From Henckelia pumila (lineage: Eukaryota > Streptophyta > Magnoliopsida > Lamiales > Gesneriaceae), in assembly GCF_033568475.1 (NCBI RefSeq), contig NC_133120.1, forward strand, positions 81,010,151 to 81,074,150: 64,000 bases of DNA, given 5' to 3'. The notes beneath the pieces are model-generated. The model saw only the letters and a program-made list of their open reading frames with translations, did not search any database and was not told the DNA's origin. Made by a program: the position numbers and the translations under genes. Shown here piece after piece: positions 38,339 through 52,289 of the stretch; the stretch's first letter is position 1, and the number at the start of each line of letters is the position of its first letter.

Positions 38339-40155
38339 CCATAATTGAATCCTCGGTGCAACCCATTTCCCTGAATAATCCTTGCAATCCCATTCAATCT
38401 TCATCCATCAGAAAGTCTTCAAGATTCACTAGACCTCCAGCTTGGAGCAAAGATTATATATGCTCTCATTCTACCATGGGTAATTCATTTTCCAAACAAT
38501 ACGACATTCTTCAGTCTCTTTCCTATACTAAACTCTCACCCGAATACCAATCCTTCTTAGCATCCATCTCTGTTGTTTCAGAACCCAAATCATTTAAAGA
38601 AGCTGCTTTTGATCCTAAGTGGCGCGAGGCTATGGATGCTGAAATTGCAGCCTTGGAGGCCAATAAAACATAGGCTATTGTTCCACTTCCACCGGGCAAG
38701 AAACCTATTGGTTGCAAGTGGGTATACAAGTTAAAGTACAGAGCTGATGGCAGTATAGATCGATATAAAGCCAGCCTTGTCGCCAAAGGCTATACACAAA
38801 CGTATGAAATTGACTATCATGACACATTCTCACCGGTTGCTAAGATTGTTACTGTGAGATGCCTTTTAGCCGTTGCTGCAGCAATGAATTGGTCCTTGCA
38901 TCAAATGGACGTCACAAATGCCTTTTTACAAGGTGATTTACATGAATAAATCTATATGTATGTTCCTCAAGGATTTACCAAACTAAATTCTAATCATGTT
39001 TGTAAGCTTCTTAAATCCTTGTATGGACTAAAGCAGGTCTCACGACAATGGAATTCTAAATTCTGTCAAATCATGCACCAAGATGGTTTCACACAGTCAC
39101 CTCATGATTACTCCTTATTCACAAAACAGAAGGGCACTTCAATCACTATGCTCTTGCTATACGTTGATGATATTGTCATCATAGGGAATTATATGCATGC
39201 TATTACTGCATTGAAACGGTTTCTTCATCAAAATCTGGCCATTAAAGACCTTGGCTCTCTCAAATATTTTTTAGGCATTGAAGTGGCTCGATCTCGCACT
39301 GGAATATGCTTAAACCAACGGAAGTATACATTGGAATTATTATCTGATGCTGGGATGACTGGTTGTAAACCATATGACACTCCAATGGAACAACATCTAC
39401 AGCTTACCACCATGGAGTATGATATGAGTAATCCATCTTCAAAATTGCAATCTGTTTCGGATGCTTTATTGGTTGATCCTTCAAGTTACCAACACCTTAT
39501 TGGTAGACTCATTTATCTCACTATTACGCGTCCGGATATTTGTTTTGCGTTGCAAACTCTCAGCCAATTCATGCAAGCACCCAAACAATCCCACATGAAT
39601 GCAGCATTTCGAGTTCATGGTTACCTCAAGAAAACTCCTGCCTTGGGTATTTTCTTGCCATCCAATAATGATCTCACACTTTCTGCCTATTGCGATTCAG
39701 ATTGGGGATCATGCTTAATAAGTCAAAAATCTGTTACTGGATTTGTTGTTAAGCTTGGATCAGCATCTATATCTTGGAAAACCAAGAAACAACATACTAT
39801 GTCTCGGTCTTCAGCTGAAGCAGAGTACAGATCAATGGCCACTACAGCATGTGAAATTACTTGGCTACGTGGGCTACTTACAGACATGGGCTTGACATTC
39901 TCCGGTCCAACTCCACTTCATTGTGATAATCAGGCGGCTCTTCACATTGCTTCTAATCCGCTTTTATCATGAACGCACTAAACACATCGAAATCGATTGT
40001 CACTTATTCGAGACAAGATTCGGGAAAACATCATCAGCACTTCTTATATCTCCACCCATCAACAACCAGCTGATATCTTTACAAAAGCATTGGGTTCAGA
40101 CCAACATCATTATCTTTTACGCAAGCTTGCATTACTCAACATACTACAAGCTTGA
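38339..40155 (+). pseudogene. Copia reverse transcriptase and RNase H part
   Basis: After the CACTA insertion the pol frame resumes in the correct phase. It covers the linker (RFTRPPAWSKDY), the RT start (AAFDPKWREAMDAEI), the RT core with LLLYVDDIVIIG (YVDD active site near 39160) and RNase H (AYCDSDWGS, SRSSAEAEYRSMA, HCDNQAALHIASNP). Two in-frame stops interrupt it, TAG at 38671-38673 (after EANKT) and TAA at 38947-38949 (after GDLHE). Near 39950 and 39995 small indels shift the frame. The C-terminal HQQPADIFTKAL and the stop at 40153-40155 are still readable. Confidence 0.93.
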
Positions 40156-40162
40156 GGGGGGA

Positions 40163-40361
40163 TGTTAAAGATAGCTAGAGCTACTGGATTGTTGAGTTAG
40201 TTATCAGCAGTAGTTAGTTGTTAAATAGCAGTTAACAAAACTCATTACTTGTATATAAAAAATTGTATTAATAAACAATAGCAAGTTTTGAATCTATCAA
40301 TATAATACATCGTTTCTCTCCTAATTTTCATATCTTCTCCAAGCTCCGTTTATCTCTATCA
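40163..40361 (+). mobile_element. 3' LTR of the copia element
   Basis: Starts TGTTAAAG directly after the purine tract, with an AATAAACAATAG polyadenylation-like signal near 40270. The right edge is uncertain, because both ...CTCTATCA (40361) and ...TTTAACA (40395) would fit an LTR end and no 5' LTR is available for comparison. Confidence 0.6.
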
Positions 40362-40395
40362 ATGGCGGAATCTGTGATGAAATATAGATTTAACA

Positions 40396-42480
40396 AAATT
40401 CATAGATTACGCAATTACCCGCGGAGTTTGGTCACCCATACAATTATTATCTTTAAATATACTTCAAATGAGTGTGAACTTTTATATATATATATATAGA
40501 GTTATTAATAATCAAATGTATACGATGCATATTCATTTGACATTTTATTTTCCTTGTTAGATATTATAGAAATTAAATACTACCTCTGATGCATGCTTCA
40601 TTTAAAAAAAAAATAAATTTGTTTTCAAAATATTGGGCTGGTGACACCTATCGTGTGTGTATGTATATATGTACTATGTAGTGTAATGATTTATTGAATG
40701 ATCCCGAAAAAAATTAGGAAACTATTATTATTATTATTCATTACATTGAATGATCCCGAAAAAAATTAGGAAACTATTATTATTATTATTATTATTATAA
40801 AATCTTTTGACCTCCATAAGTAATTTATTATATTGTTTAAAATCATTATATTTAATTGATCGTCTGTATTTGGTCCATAAGTATTTCATTTGGTGTAACG
40901 TTGCATTTACGAAATGATGTGAGCATGGTTGGTCGAGTATATGTGTTAACCAATTTGATCAAAGTTTTCAACTTTTGAAGGTACGTACTTGAACAACTTA
41001 AAAGTACGAAAATAGTTCAAATGTTTTAAGTGACATTCTTATAATCAAATTACAAGTAAGCCAACAAGATGATAAAAAATAGTAAAGGAGATAAAGAAAT
41101 ACGAGAGATATGGAAGTTCGAAGGCTTAATATATCCTTCTACGTCTCGACTTCTTTCACACTGGAAGGAATTCAATAGAAGACTTTGGTTATTACAACGT
41201 CTTGTAATACACCAGCTCCAATATTATGACTTATCCAATGTCTAATTGGAACTCCTAGTACACCACAAGATAAGATTATTGTTCTTATCAAATTATCACA
41301 AACACGGTGGAGGAGCTTGAAAACCCTTGAGTGATCCATGAAGATCTGATAACTTTTTTGATACGTAAGGGTTGATATAAACAAAGTAGATAAGGCGTTT
41401 GTGAGTACTCTAATTGATACTGCTAGCACAGTAAATGTGATAGATTCAAATTTGTAAAGATAGAGTTTCAGTGGTTCTTCTCTTCTCAAACAATCTCTAT
41501 TTATATTATTCTAATTTGCATGGAGAGTACGTTCATCTGAATTAAGATCATTAATGCAAAGATACCATTGGCGTTGTCCTTTCTTAAAATGTAGTACACT
41601 TTAATAAATATGGGATTTGGCTCTTTATAAATCAATAAGGCAACGGTCGCAGATAGTCTCCTTGGTCATACGCTCATCAGTGAGAATTTGAAAAACATTC
41701 TGATTTTTTGTTGGTTGTACATGTCTTGAAAATATATTTAATTTAAAAGCAATAGATAACTATGAACACTTCGTAGCTTTAATCAGAAGACACTCTTTAC
41801 ATCCATTGTAACATATATGCTTGAAATGGTAAACGAGCGAGGACCATCTGGATCAGGCGAGTAGATCTTGTCATGGTGGCTAGTCGAGTGATTTACTTCT
41901 TAAGGCCAGGCGAATATTGACTATTGCATGCAACCAGACGAGTGACTTCTTATGAACGAGCGAGTGATCTTCAAAACAAGTGGTCGATAATATTTTTACA
42001 TAAAAGGCAGCAAAAATCTACGTACCACAATGATTTATTGTTTTTTTATTACCAAAATTTAAGGATTTAACACGAAGAATTATTGTTTCGCATAGAAATT
42101 TTTTTTCACATTCTAAATATTTTTAATATATATATTTGCTTTTTTTCCCATTGATTTATGAATAAACAAATTTCTACATTTTTAGTAAAAATGTGTAAAT
42201 AGTTAACTGATTGCCGAAGGTATCTTATTTGCATTAAAAATTGTCGAACTTAAACATGTTCGATTTTTTTAATCCGAACTGGAGTCGAAATTATTTGTTA
42301 AATAACTTAAAGGTTCGCAAGTTTTTATACTTTATTAATTGTAAACATGTTCCAATACTCCGAGCTGAGCTCAAACTCGAACTTCATTTGAACTAAATCG
42401 AGCGAAAATGTTAAATTTTTGAGCTTCGAATTAAACTCAAACTTGAAATTGAATTCGAGCTTTAAAATTTTGATGATATT
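40396..42480. other. Spacer right of the copia element
   Basis: AT-rich, no supported gene. About 41170-41500 resembles an LTR or leader fragment on the minus strand (an AATATAAATAGAG motif near 41500), without clear ends. Near 42240-42470 there is a decayed repeat rich in CGAACT and GAGCTC-like motifs, similar to the one at the right edge of the window. Confidence 0.45.
40688..40800. repeat. Local 50-bp duplication with ATT microsatellite
   Basis: The block TTGAATGATCCCGAAAAAAA through TAGGAAACTATTATT occurs twice in tandem, followed by an expanded ATT run in the second copy. It looks like replication slippage. Confidence 0.85.
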
Positions 42481-42950
42481 TGTCTATGGTGATACCCCGG
42501 TAAAATACCCCGGGCTATCACCAAACCCGAGTTAATGAAAGGAACCCGGAAGCCTGTTCGTGGGAAGGAGAACAGAGTCTGGACAAAAAGATGCCCGGGG
42601 AGGTTTGAGTCACCCAGGAAGAAGGTAAACAAGGGCTCGAGTGATGGAATGGCAGGGCTTATCTACTTTTCGTGGTTACAAAGAGGGCACGTCGAGCTAT
42701 TGTGGAAAAACCTTGTACACTATGGTCATTTCGAAACCCATGACGTAATGACATGAGTAGGTATGTACCCTGCCCAGGCATTGTGTGAGGAGGTGCGAGA
42801 GGTATGGGCCTCACCCAGGAATTGCAGGGAGTAATGATGAGTAGGTATGAGCAATGCTCGGGCGTTGCGTGAGGAGGTGCGAGAGGTACGGGCCTCACCC
42901 AAGAATTGAAGAAATTGTTTCTCTTGATTACATAAATATCATTCTACCAA
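42481..42950. repeat. LTR-like repeat fragment with terminal hairpin and 84-bp tandem units
   Basis: A GC-rich segment begins with a hairpin at 42488-42522 (GGTGATACCCCGG and its complement CCGGGCTATCACC). It contains two 84-bp tandem units starting at 42753 and 42837 (ATGAGTAGGTATG, GAGGAGGTGCGAGAGGTA, GGGCCTCACCCA). No protein is supported. It looks like part of an LTR or a small retroelement. Confidence 0.5.
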
Positions 42951-45929
42951 AAAAAAAAGGGTATGTTCACTGATACTTTTTTTAAAAAAAATTTATCACA
43001 CATATTTCTCTTGTAAGCCCACTCTTTTTTCTAAATCCAACCACCCGACTTAAGCATCGGAATGACGACGCCGAAAAACCCTACGAACGCTCTACTAACG
43101 AGTTTTCTTGTTCCCTGTGCGCAGAAATCTTCTCAGAGGCAAGAAATCACCATTCGAAATTCATTTGGAATCAATCGGTCTACCCAAACATGCACTCATT
43201 TCCTGGTTGTATTGTTCCCGAGAGTTCATTTTATGATCTTTGCATCAGACTCGATTCTATTTGTTTACATCGTTAGACGCTAGTGATGAACACGGTTATG
43301 AATGTAGTTAAAAAAAAGAATTTAAATTTGATCATTAGGTTTAGTTAAACAAATGCCGTGGAGATTAGAATCCAATAATGTAATGAGCCCCTCGAGCCCA
43401 CTAATATAATCGATCACGTCACCCTCACATCACTCCGGGCAATATAACAACATTTGTTTTAGACGAGCTTGTCATACGTTGTTTGTTTAATAATATAGTT
43501 TACAGATTATTGTATTACTTCATAAAATTATCTGGTGTAGCGATGACTGAGTTAATTTAGTTTATATATAAATGAATGAATAAATAAAAATGAAATGTAC
43601 GTTTGGGTCTATATCAGTACTTTACAATAAGGTATATTTTCTAAAATAATTTTATTAGGGTCGTTCGATTCATGCATTTGGGATGAATAGGATCCATTTG
43701 AAAGTTTTCAAGTTTTTTTAATTAATTAACATACAAAAATCATTTAAATCATAAGCAATTGAAGCAATTAGGTCCGACCAGGTACACGCTGGTGGCTTCA
43801 CAAGCTTCGCACCACTATTTTTATAATTAAGTTGAATAATTTGGTCAAATCTTTACTTAGTGATTATTTAAAAATTCTTTTTCGTTGACTTTTTAAATAA
43901 TTCATTAGATGACTTTCATACCTTATTAATTAATATTGTTGCACAATAGATAAACAATTAAGTCAAAACTATATATTATTTAAAAATTATATAATAGAAT
44001 GTCGTTAAACATGAATCCAAATACTCTGATTTAGTGTTATAAAATTATCAATCAATTAATTAGTTTGTCAATCGAAAGGTTATTGAATTTTTTTGTAGAG
44101 CCATAAATAAAAACATTTCTTTTCTAAAGTATATGCAACAATGAAGTACAGGTAACCTAGACCGTATTTTGTTTAATTTTTTTTTTTCTAAAAAATTAAT
44201 GTCTTGAGAATAACACCACGTGTCAGCAGCATGTGGGTTGACAGTTAATTGAAGACTTTTCCCGCTATAGTCTCATATTTTGTTTTTCTTAATCGTTAAT
44301 TAACAAAAAATATTTGCACTCATCGATTGCGGTGAAGTGACAGCTGCTCCTTGTTTTAAAATTAGGGAAAATCATATATTTTTATGATGTAATTTACATT
44401 ATTAAAAAAAATTACATTGAAAAATATATATATATATATGTCGGTCTTTTAACGAGTAGTTTTATTTTTCCATATGTGTTTTTTTAATCGACAAACTTAA
44501 CACAATAGATTCCGATCAAAATAGGACCAAAGTTAAAAAAAAAATTCATCGTAACAGGAGGAAAATTGGGGGAAAATGAAAGTTACATACAAAATTAAAA
44601 ATAAAAATTCATTGTTAGCCTGACCAAAAGTAAAAAAAAATGTTGTTGGAGAAAAAAAGTAACTTTTACTTTTAAAATTATTGATTCTAAAAACACAATC
44701 AAATTATTTATTTAAAAATTCTCATTTTTACACAATCAAATTATTTATCTAAAAACACAAACAAATTAAGATAAAATCCCTTTTTTGTTGATGGGGGAAT
44801 TTGAAGATGACAAAGAAGAACAAAGCTGATGAGGCTAATGTCGAATTTCGAAAGCACCAAAAACGGGAGAAAATCTTCTTAAAAATAATTTTTTCCCCTT
44901 GTTTTCAATTCAAGCCTAAAATTCTCCAACACATAATTAATTGCCGTGAAAATTATATATTCACCCGAAACTCCAACTGCCATGGTTGAAAACTTTAAAA
45001 GCCTTGATTAACTAAGGTTTTTATTTCATTTAAGCAACAATATAACATATAGTAATTCTTCATACCTGTAGGCATAACTCGCGAAAGTTGATTACATTAC
45101 AAATTTAACCTATAATTAGTTAGGAGTAAGCTTCTTGTGAGATCGGACGAATCTATATCTGTGAGATAAGTAGACTCGTTCCATATATAAAGTGAAAATA
45201 ATACTATTTATATAAAAATAATAAATTTTCATGGGCCAAAATGGATAACATATCCGTTTCACAAAATTAACACTTGAAACATATTTTTTTATTGGTCAAA
45301 GAGTCGGCATATCATATAAGTTAAGTTGTATATTAATTCACGTTAGAATTATGATTATGCACAACCATATTCCCTTTTAATATATGTACAAATGATAATT
45401 AAATGGGAGTAATATATAATCTTGAAATGAGTCAACGTAACTATAAAAATTATTGCAACGGCCAGTCGTGTACCTTTGACGTACTAATCACTAAAAAATT
45501 GTTTAATTAGGTGTCATTCTTGCAAAATGGCATGATTTGATTTGCTGACGGAAAACTTAATTATCTGTAATTATTATTTAAACAAAAGTCAGCCGCCCTA
45601 AATAAGAGAAGATTCTATGTAGGATCTTGTGTAAGATCACCACCTCTATTGCATAATTTGTGTTACATGTCTACATTAATATGGGTTTGCCTAATTAAAA
45701 CCAATGTCAAATACATTCAAATAAACTGACAAAATGTGCAATTTGTGTTACCTACATGCAATTTATGGGAATTAAATGTAATTCATGTATAATTAATAAA
45801 ATTTAAAAAATGAAATTTAATATGGCATCGTTTATGCCATATCAGTTTTTATGAAAGATGCTTTAATTGGTTGGGTTCTACAATAAACTTTTGTATAACT
45901 TGGAAAAAAAAATGAGAGAATAGTTTTTT
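42951..45929. other. AT-rich spacer with decayed repeats
   Basis: No gene is supported. About 45130-45290 (GTGAGATCGGACGAATCTAT, then a right arm ending TCCGTTTCACAAAA) looks like a decayed copy of a common plant foldback repeat with GTGAGAC-type ends. A short frame at 43062-43283 matches nothing I know. Confidence 0.45.
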
Positions 45930-46242
45930 GGGAAAACAGCAAATTTGGTCTTGAATGTTTGTCATTTTACAATTTTAGTCCTCTATGTTTTCATATTTCA
46001 GTTTTAGTCCTGCATGTTTTGATTTTTGGCAATTTCGATCCTTTTTACTCGAAAATGCTTACGTGGCACTGTACAATTCAGCTCTACGTCAACATTGAAT
46101 TGGTGCCACGTCAGCGCCACGTTGAAAAAATGACTAAAACTGCCAAAAAAATAAAGATGGCGGACTAAAACTGAAATCTGAAAATATAAAAGACTGAAAT
46201 CGCAAAGTGAAAAATATACAGGACCAAAAAAACAATTTTTCC
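45930..46242. mobile_element. Mutator-like MITE, family A, copy 3
   Basis: A 313-bp foldback element flanked by an exact 9-bp duplication TAGTTTTTT (45921-45929 and 46243-46251). It has the same internal blocks as the copies at 13227, 15145 and 48905. Confidence 0.9.
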
Positions 46243-46251
46243 TAGTTTTTT

Positions 46252-46575
46252 TAACCCATTAATTAACTCATTTAATTTTGGATTTTGGTCCTAAGTTTTA
46301 AAAGTTTTGTTTTACTCTAACTTTTAATTTTCGGTTATTTTGTCTAATTATTGACGTGACACCATAATATGTTTTTTTTAAAGACACCAGAATACGTTGA
46401 CATGAGATTGAAAATGATGATGTGACTTTGGAAAATATTGACTCGTCAAACTGCCAAGTCAACCATTTGACTAAATAGCTGAAAATAAAAATCGTGTATA
46501 AAAATCAAATTTTGAAAAATTAATGGATCTTTACCCAAAGATGAATATGTTAATGACCAAAAAAATCATTTTCCC
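46252..46575. mobile_element. MITE, family B, copy 2
   Basis: Directly right of the family A element lies a second foldback sequence with arms CCATTAATTAACTCATTTAA and TTAATGACCAAAAAAATCAT and a central GACGTGACACC block. It is related to the elements at 18502 and 47400. The left end was probably disturbed by the neighbouring insertion. Confidence 0.55.
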
Positions 46576-47399
46576 ACAACAAAACGTTGAAGTTTGAATA
46601 CTTGATTACTTGGTGAACCAAAACCTAAAACGAGACAAGTTATAAGACCAAATTATAAAAAAAAAAAAAAAATTAAAGTATTATACGTTAAATTCTATTT
46701 TTCTTTGTTTTTTTGGGTAAAATAAATGATTTGACGACCATTTTCTTGATGAATGGTGAATATTACCTGTACCAGTAAACAATGTGCCCTCATATTATGA
46801 CATTAGATCAAGAAACCGACGATTTGTATAATAGATATCTTAGTTAAATTACGGGTCAAATCACACTTAAGATACAACGATGTCGTGGGTTTAAAATCAA
46901 GATTAGAACGATAACTTTGTTTATCCTCAACTAATCATACCGTAACCCCTCAATATGCGTGCACATTAATTTATTTTTCGCATACTCATTATTTTTTAAT
47001 GTCAAAGGGGAAGTGTTACTCGACGCATATTTTAAAAATATTATGATGTAAAAAAATTGAGTCAACGTAATTAATGTGTTACTCGACGCATATTTAAATG
47101 CGGGCGACCGTAATATGTGTTGTACACGTCCATATTATTTAACTAATGCCTGTTGAGTCAAAACATATATAATGTATTCGATTATCATTAGAGAAAATAT
47201 TATTTTATGATTAAGATATTTAAAGAGATCAATAATATGAGACGATCGAATGTGTGGATATATTTGTAATATGAGTTATAAAAAAAAATTTAATTGGAAT
47301 AGGGTTTATTTTGTTATAGTTGAGTTTTGAATTCGTAACTTATGAATAAAAGAAGTTCGTGTACGTAGAGATTAAAAAAGAAAGAAAGTGATATAAAAA

Positions 47400-47706
47400 G
47401 GAAAAAAATGTTTTTTTTTTGTCTATTAACTTGTTTATTTTTTTGTTTTGATTCATTAACTTTTCAATGTTTGGTTTTAGTACACTGACTTTTAATTTTC
47501 ATTGATTTTGGTCAAATTGTTTATGTGACAGCTTGACACGTCAGAATTTTCCAGTTCCATGTTATCATTTTCCGGTGCCACATTAGTAGGTGGGCCAAAG
47601 TCATCGAAAATGAAAAGTTAGTAAACCAAAACAAAAATTTGAAAAATTAATGAATCAAAACCAAAAAATAGACGACAAGTTAATGGACCAAAAAAACTAT
47701 TTTTCC
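47400..47706. mobile_element. Mutator-like MITE, family B, copy 3
   Basis: 307 bp with inverted ends GGAAAAAAATG and CTATTTTTCC, flanked by an exact 9-bp duplication ATATAAAAA (47391-47399 and 47707-47715). This best-preserved copy shows that family B also leaves 9-bp duplications and so belongs with Mutator-like elements. Confidence 0.85.
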
Positions 47707-48303
47707 ATATAAAAATTAGACCAAAGAAGTCACGGTGTGCAGTATTTTCATATAAAAAAATTCGGAATTTTGTGGTAGCAATCCAAAAAATCCCCATATA
47801 TATGCATAATGCAATTTATATATATTACATATTAAATCCAAAAAAAATATTATACATGCTGAAGGTGCGCTAGCTAGAGGGTAGAGACCAATGAAAGTGC
47901 TGGAATTGACAATTTAACCTAATTCCATTGAAAGTGGAGTTGACATTGTAAACTATTGTTTAAGATCAAACCCCAATAATTAATCTCGCAACGTTGACAA
48001 TTTTTAGCTAATTGCGTCAAGCTTAGGCAAATAATACTTATCAATCACAATTAAAAACGATCGAGATTCAAGGTACATATATATAACCTGAGCAAGAATA
48101 CTTCTGTTGTGGGGTGTATTAATTATATTACATTGTTTATTATATTAATAAATATATAAACGCAATATTTTGACCTTAACGAGTTTTGACATTGTGTCGC
48201 CGCCCATTCCATTACCGTAACGGATACCGTAATACTAAATTAAATAAATTATTAATTAATAAATACAGAAGCGTTGACATTATTCTTGGGAGTATTGCTG
48301 CAA

Positions 48304-48311
48304 TATAAATA
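48304..48311 (+). promoter_or_regulatory. TATA box of ACO copy 2
   Basis: TATAAATA lies 141 bp upstream of the ATG at 48452 and is followed by GGCCAACATGCAAAC. It differs from the promoter region of copy 1, so the two genes are probably expressed differently. Confidence 0.6.
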
Positions 48312-48451
48312 GGCCAACATGCAAACTTCTTAAGCACCAAATTAAGCATTCTTAATTAGAACTGCTATTTAACTGCAACAACAGCAGGAAATCTTAAGCT
48401 TTATTTCTATAATTATATATACATATATATTTAAACTTTGATATATTTTCC

Positions 48452-49930
<1,479 letters not shown>

Positions 49931-50271
49931 GGAGCTAAGCCTTCACCAAATTAAATCTAATTAATGTACTCGTAAATCATAGTGTTTTATTTTTTTTTTC
50001 TTGATTTTTGTTGGTGTGAAATTCAGTGAAAATGTTGTATCTTTAATGTTATTCTTATTGAATGTTTGTGGATCTTCTTTTCCCTTGCTCTTCTTGATGA
50101 GGAGCGTGGATTCAGTACTGATGAAATTGTAGTGAAGCTTTTCTTGCTAGCTAGGCCATTGTGCTAGCTAGCCTTGCAGTTATTTGTTTTCACGATGTCA
50201 TGCTACTCTACATTATATTCTACACAAAAATAATCGAAAACTCGCTTCTATATAAGTATTCATAAACAATC

Positions 50272-50313
<42 letters not shown>

Positions 50314-52059
50314 TTTTAAAATAAAATTTATAAAATATTTTAAAAATTGTTTTGAGTTACGAGTTTCGTCAACTATTCAACCCAACTATTCTATGAATCA
50401 AAGAACGTTTTTATAGTTAACGATAAATAAGAAATTGTTTGGACTATTATTTTATAAAAAAACTTTTAATTGAACATTTTTTTTATTTGGGATTTATTAC
50501 CGTTTGACCCGTTTTTTTTAATATAAAAACATAAAAAAAAAACACACACATCTTAGTTATTCTTTTAAAAAATATACTTGTAATTAAAACATTTTTTAAA
50601 AAAATATTTCCACAAACTTGTTACAAAAATTTTGTGTAAACACATGACATATTATAAATTTTTTTTTCCTTTTACTTATAAACACTATAAAATATGTTTT
50701 TAAAGGTTTGTCCTTTGTATAAGAAAATTTTACGTGTCAGTAATTTTTATACAACTCTCATGTAAGATGTGACGATTAATTCAATTAATCAGATCTTACC
50801 TGATGTCGCTAGAAAATTTTCTTGTAAATTATTTACTTCACTTTTGTTCAAATACCATTTAAATTATTGATTAATTTTTTATCAACTAATTTGTTAGCGT
50901 GTGATTAAACGAAAAAACAAAATTTACTGTACTGGTGGTTTCACGATTAGAAAATTTGAAATAACACACGATACCATCAACCATTTTTTCTTTAATTTCC
51001 TTTCATATAATCTATCGATTTTATTAAATTAGTGATAGAACAATGAGTTTATAAGAACATAAAAATCTTATTCCATCGTATGAAAGACAACTAGAAATAG
51101 AATCAATAGGAATTGCGAATTGTAATTAGAAAGGATCTTTCTACATAAACTTTTGTTTTCCCATTTGCGAGGTTGGTTATCGTGTGATTTGTTTTTTAAA
51201 AATAGTTTTCTAACATAGTAATATTATTTTGGACTCAAATTATTGATAAAATGTTAAATTTGTATGTTAATTATTGAAAATGACTTAATATTTGTTCATG
51301 ATCCAACTAAAAAGTCGATTTTATCTTTTAATAAAATTAATTTTAAATCCAATTATTTCTATTGAATTCAACTAATTGCACATTTTAATTTTCAAAGTAA
51401 TTTTTATTGATTAAAAGTGTAAAAAAATTATATTAATTTAAAATTATAAGAAATAAGTATCTTACTATTTTTATAATATATTTATATTTTACTATTAATA
51501 AATTATTTATTCAAATATAATATATTTTTAAAATATTAATAAAATATAATAAAATGATATTTTTTTCCACTATCTATAATAATTATCCATTTTTTGAAAA
51601 AAAAGTTGATATAAAAATTATATTATTAGAACCACACTATAATCACACAAATCGAGACAATGTGTTATGTGTAAGCTTTTTCTATGAGATTTGTAAAATT
51701 TTTTGAATTTTCAACATAACAATACCAGATTTCGAAAAACTAAAATGATGATTATGTTTTTAACAGTATAAAAACAAGATCAACGGGCTCCAGTGGCTTA
51801 TATTTATTTTATTATATTTTCATCAATATATTACAATATTTTTTGTTGTATAATTTGAGTTGACAATTTTTATCATGATATAATTTTGAATAAATATGAT
51901 ATTTTAAAATTAATTAATAAATAACCTTGAAAATAAATTATGTACCTAATTAAATTTTAATAATAGTAATTGGACTTACTAGCAATTTAGGTTAAGCGTA
52001 AACTTGACTTTTTTAATTTGATCATGTACCAATCCAACCATTTATAACAATACATGTAT
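49931..52059. other. AT-rich spacer downstream of ACO copy 2
   Basis: The start should be the 3' UTR of the ACO gene. A TA run lies near 50279-50311. The rest is very AT-rich and shows no gene or clear element. Confidence 0.55.
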
Positions 52060-52286
52060 ATGCCCCAGGGGGGTGTCCAAGTTGGTGAAGCAGGTGAACT
52101 CTTGGTCAAAGGTCAGGAGTTCGATTCCCCCTGCCAACACTTTCTTGGACTAGCCTGTCACACAGGATTTGCCCAGTGAGTTTTACCTAACTAGCGTAGT
52201 TTGCAGGCTATTGCGTTAGTTCGGGGTTTACCCAAAGCGCACCTAAGGATAGCGGCTACGAGTTCCTACGTCACAAAAAAAAAAAA
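52060..52286 (+). mobile_element. tRNA-like SINE, copy A (best preserved)
   Basis: Starts near GGGGGGTGTCCAAGTTGGTG, has a B-box-like GGAGTTCGATTCC at 52117-52129, a non-tRNA body (GTAGTTTGCAGGCTATTGCG, AAAGCGCACC) and ends in an A-run. A 9-bp duplication TACATGTAT flanks it (52051-52059 and 52290-52298). These are features of RNA polymerase III-derived retroposons. Related copies lie at 19590, 24039 and 17520. Confidence 0.82.
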
Positions 52287-52289
52287 CAT

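Larger units (their letters stand above)
24750..40361 (+). mobile_element. Ty1/copia retrotransposon, 5'-truncated and split by a CACTA insertion
   Basis: Order of parts is gag, zinc knuckle, protease, integrase (24750-27026), an 11.3-kb insertion, then reverse transcriptase and RNase H (38339-40155). They are followed by a purine tract GAGGGGGGA (40154-40162) and a 3' LTR starting TGTTAAAG at 40163. Integrase before RT defines the copia order. I find no 5' LTR and no TGGTATCAGAGC-like primer-binding site, so the 5' end is lost. Gag has a frameshift near 24920, RT has two in-frame stops, and RNase H is frameshifted near 39950, so the element is inactive. Confidence 0.93.

Noticed and set aside
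41172-41489. 105-codon minus-strand frame
   Set aside because: No recognisable domain; it looks like an LTR or leader fragment rather than a gene.
42488-42522. Hairpin resembling a bacterial terminator
   Set aside because: Plant nuclear context; part of a repeat and not followed by a T-run.
43062-43283. 73-codon plus-strand frame starting MTTPKNPTNALLTSF
   Set aside because: Slightly gene-like start but no family match, no plausible exon continuation.
52060-52140. A tRNA gene
   Set aside because: Only Pol III box-like motifs are present; there is no full cloverleaf and the sequence continues into a SINE body and A-tail.
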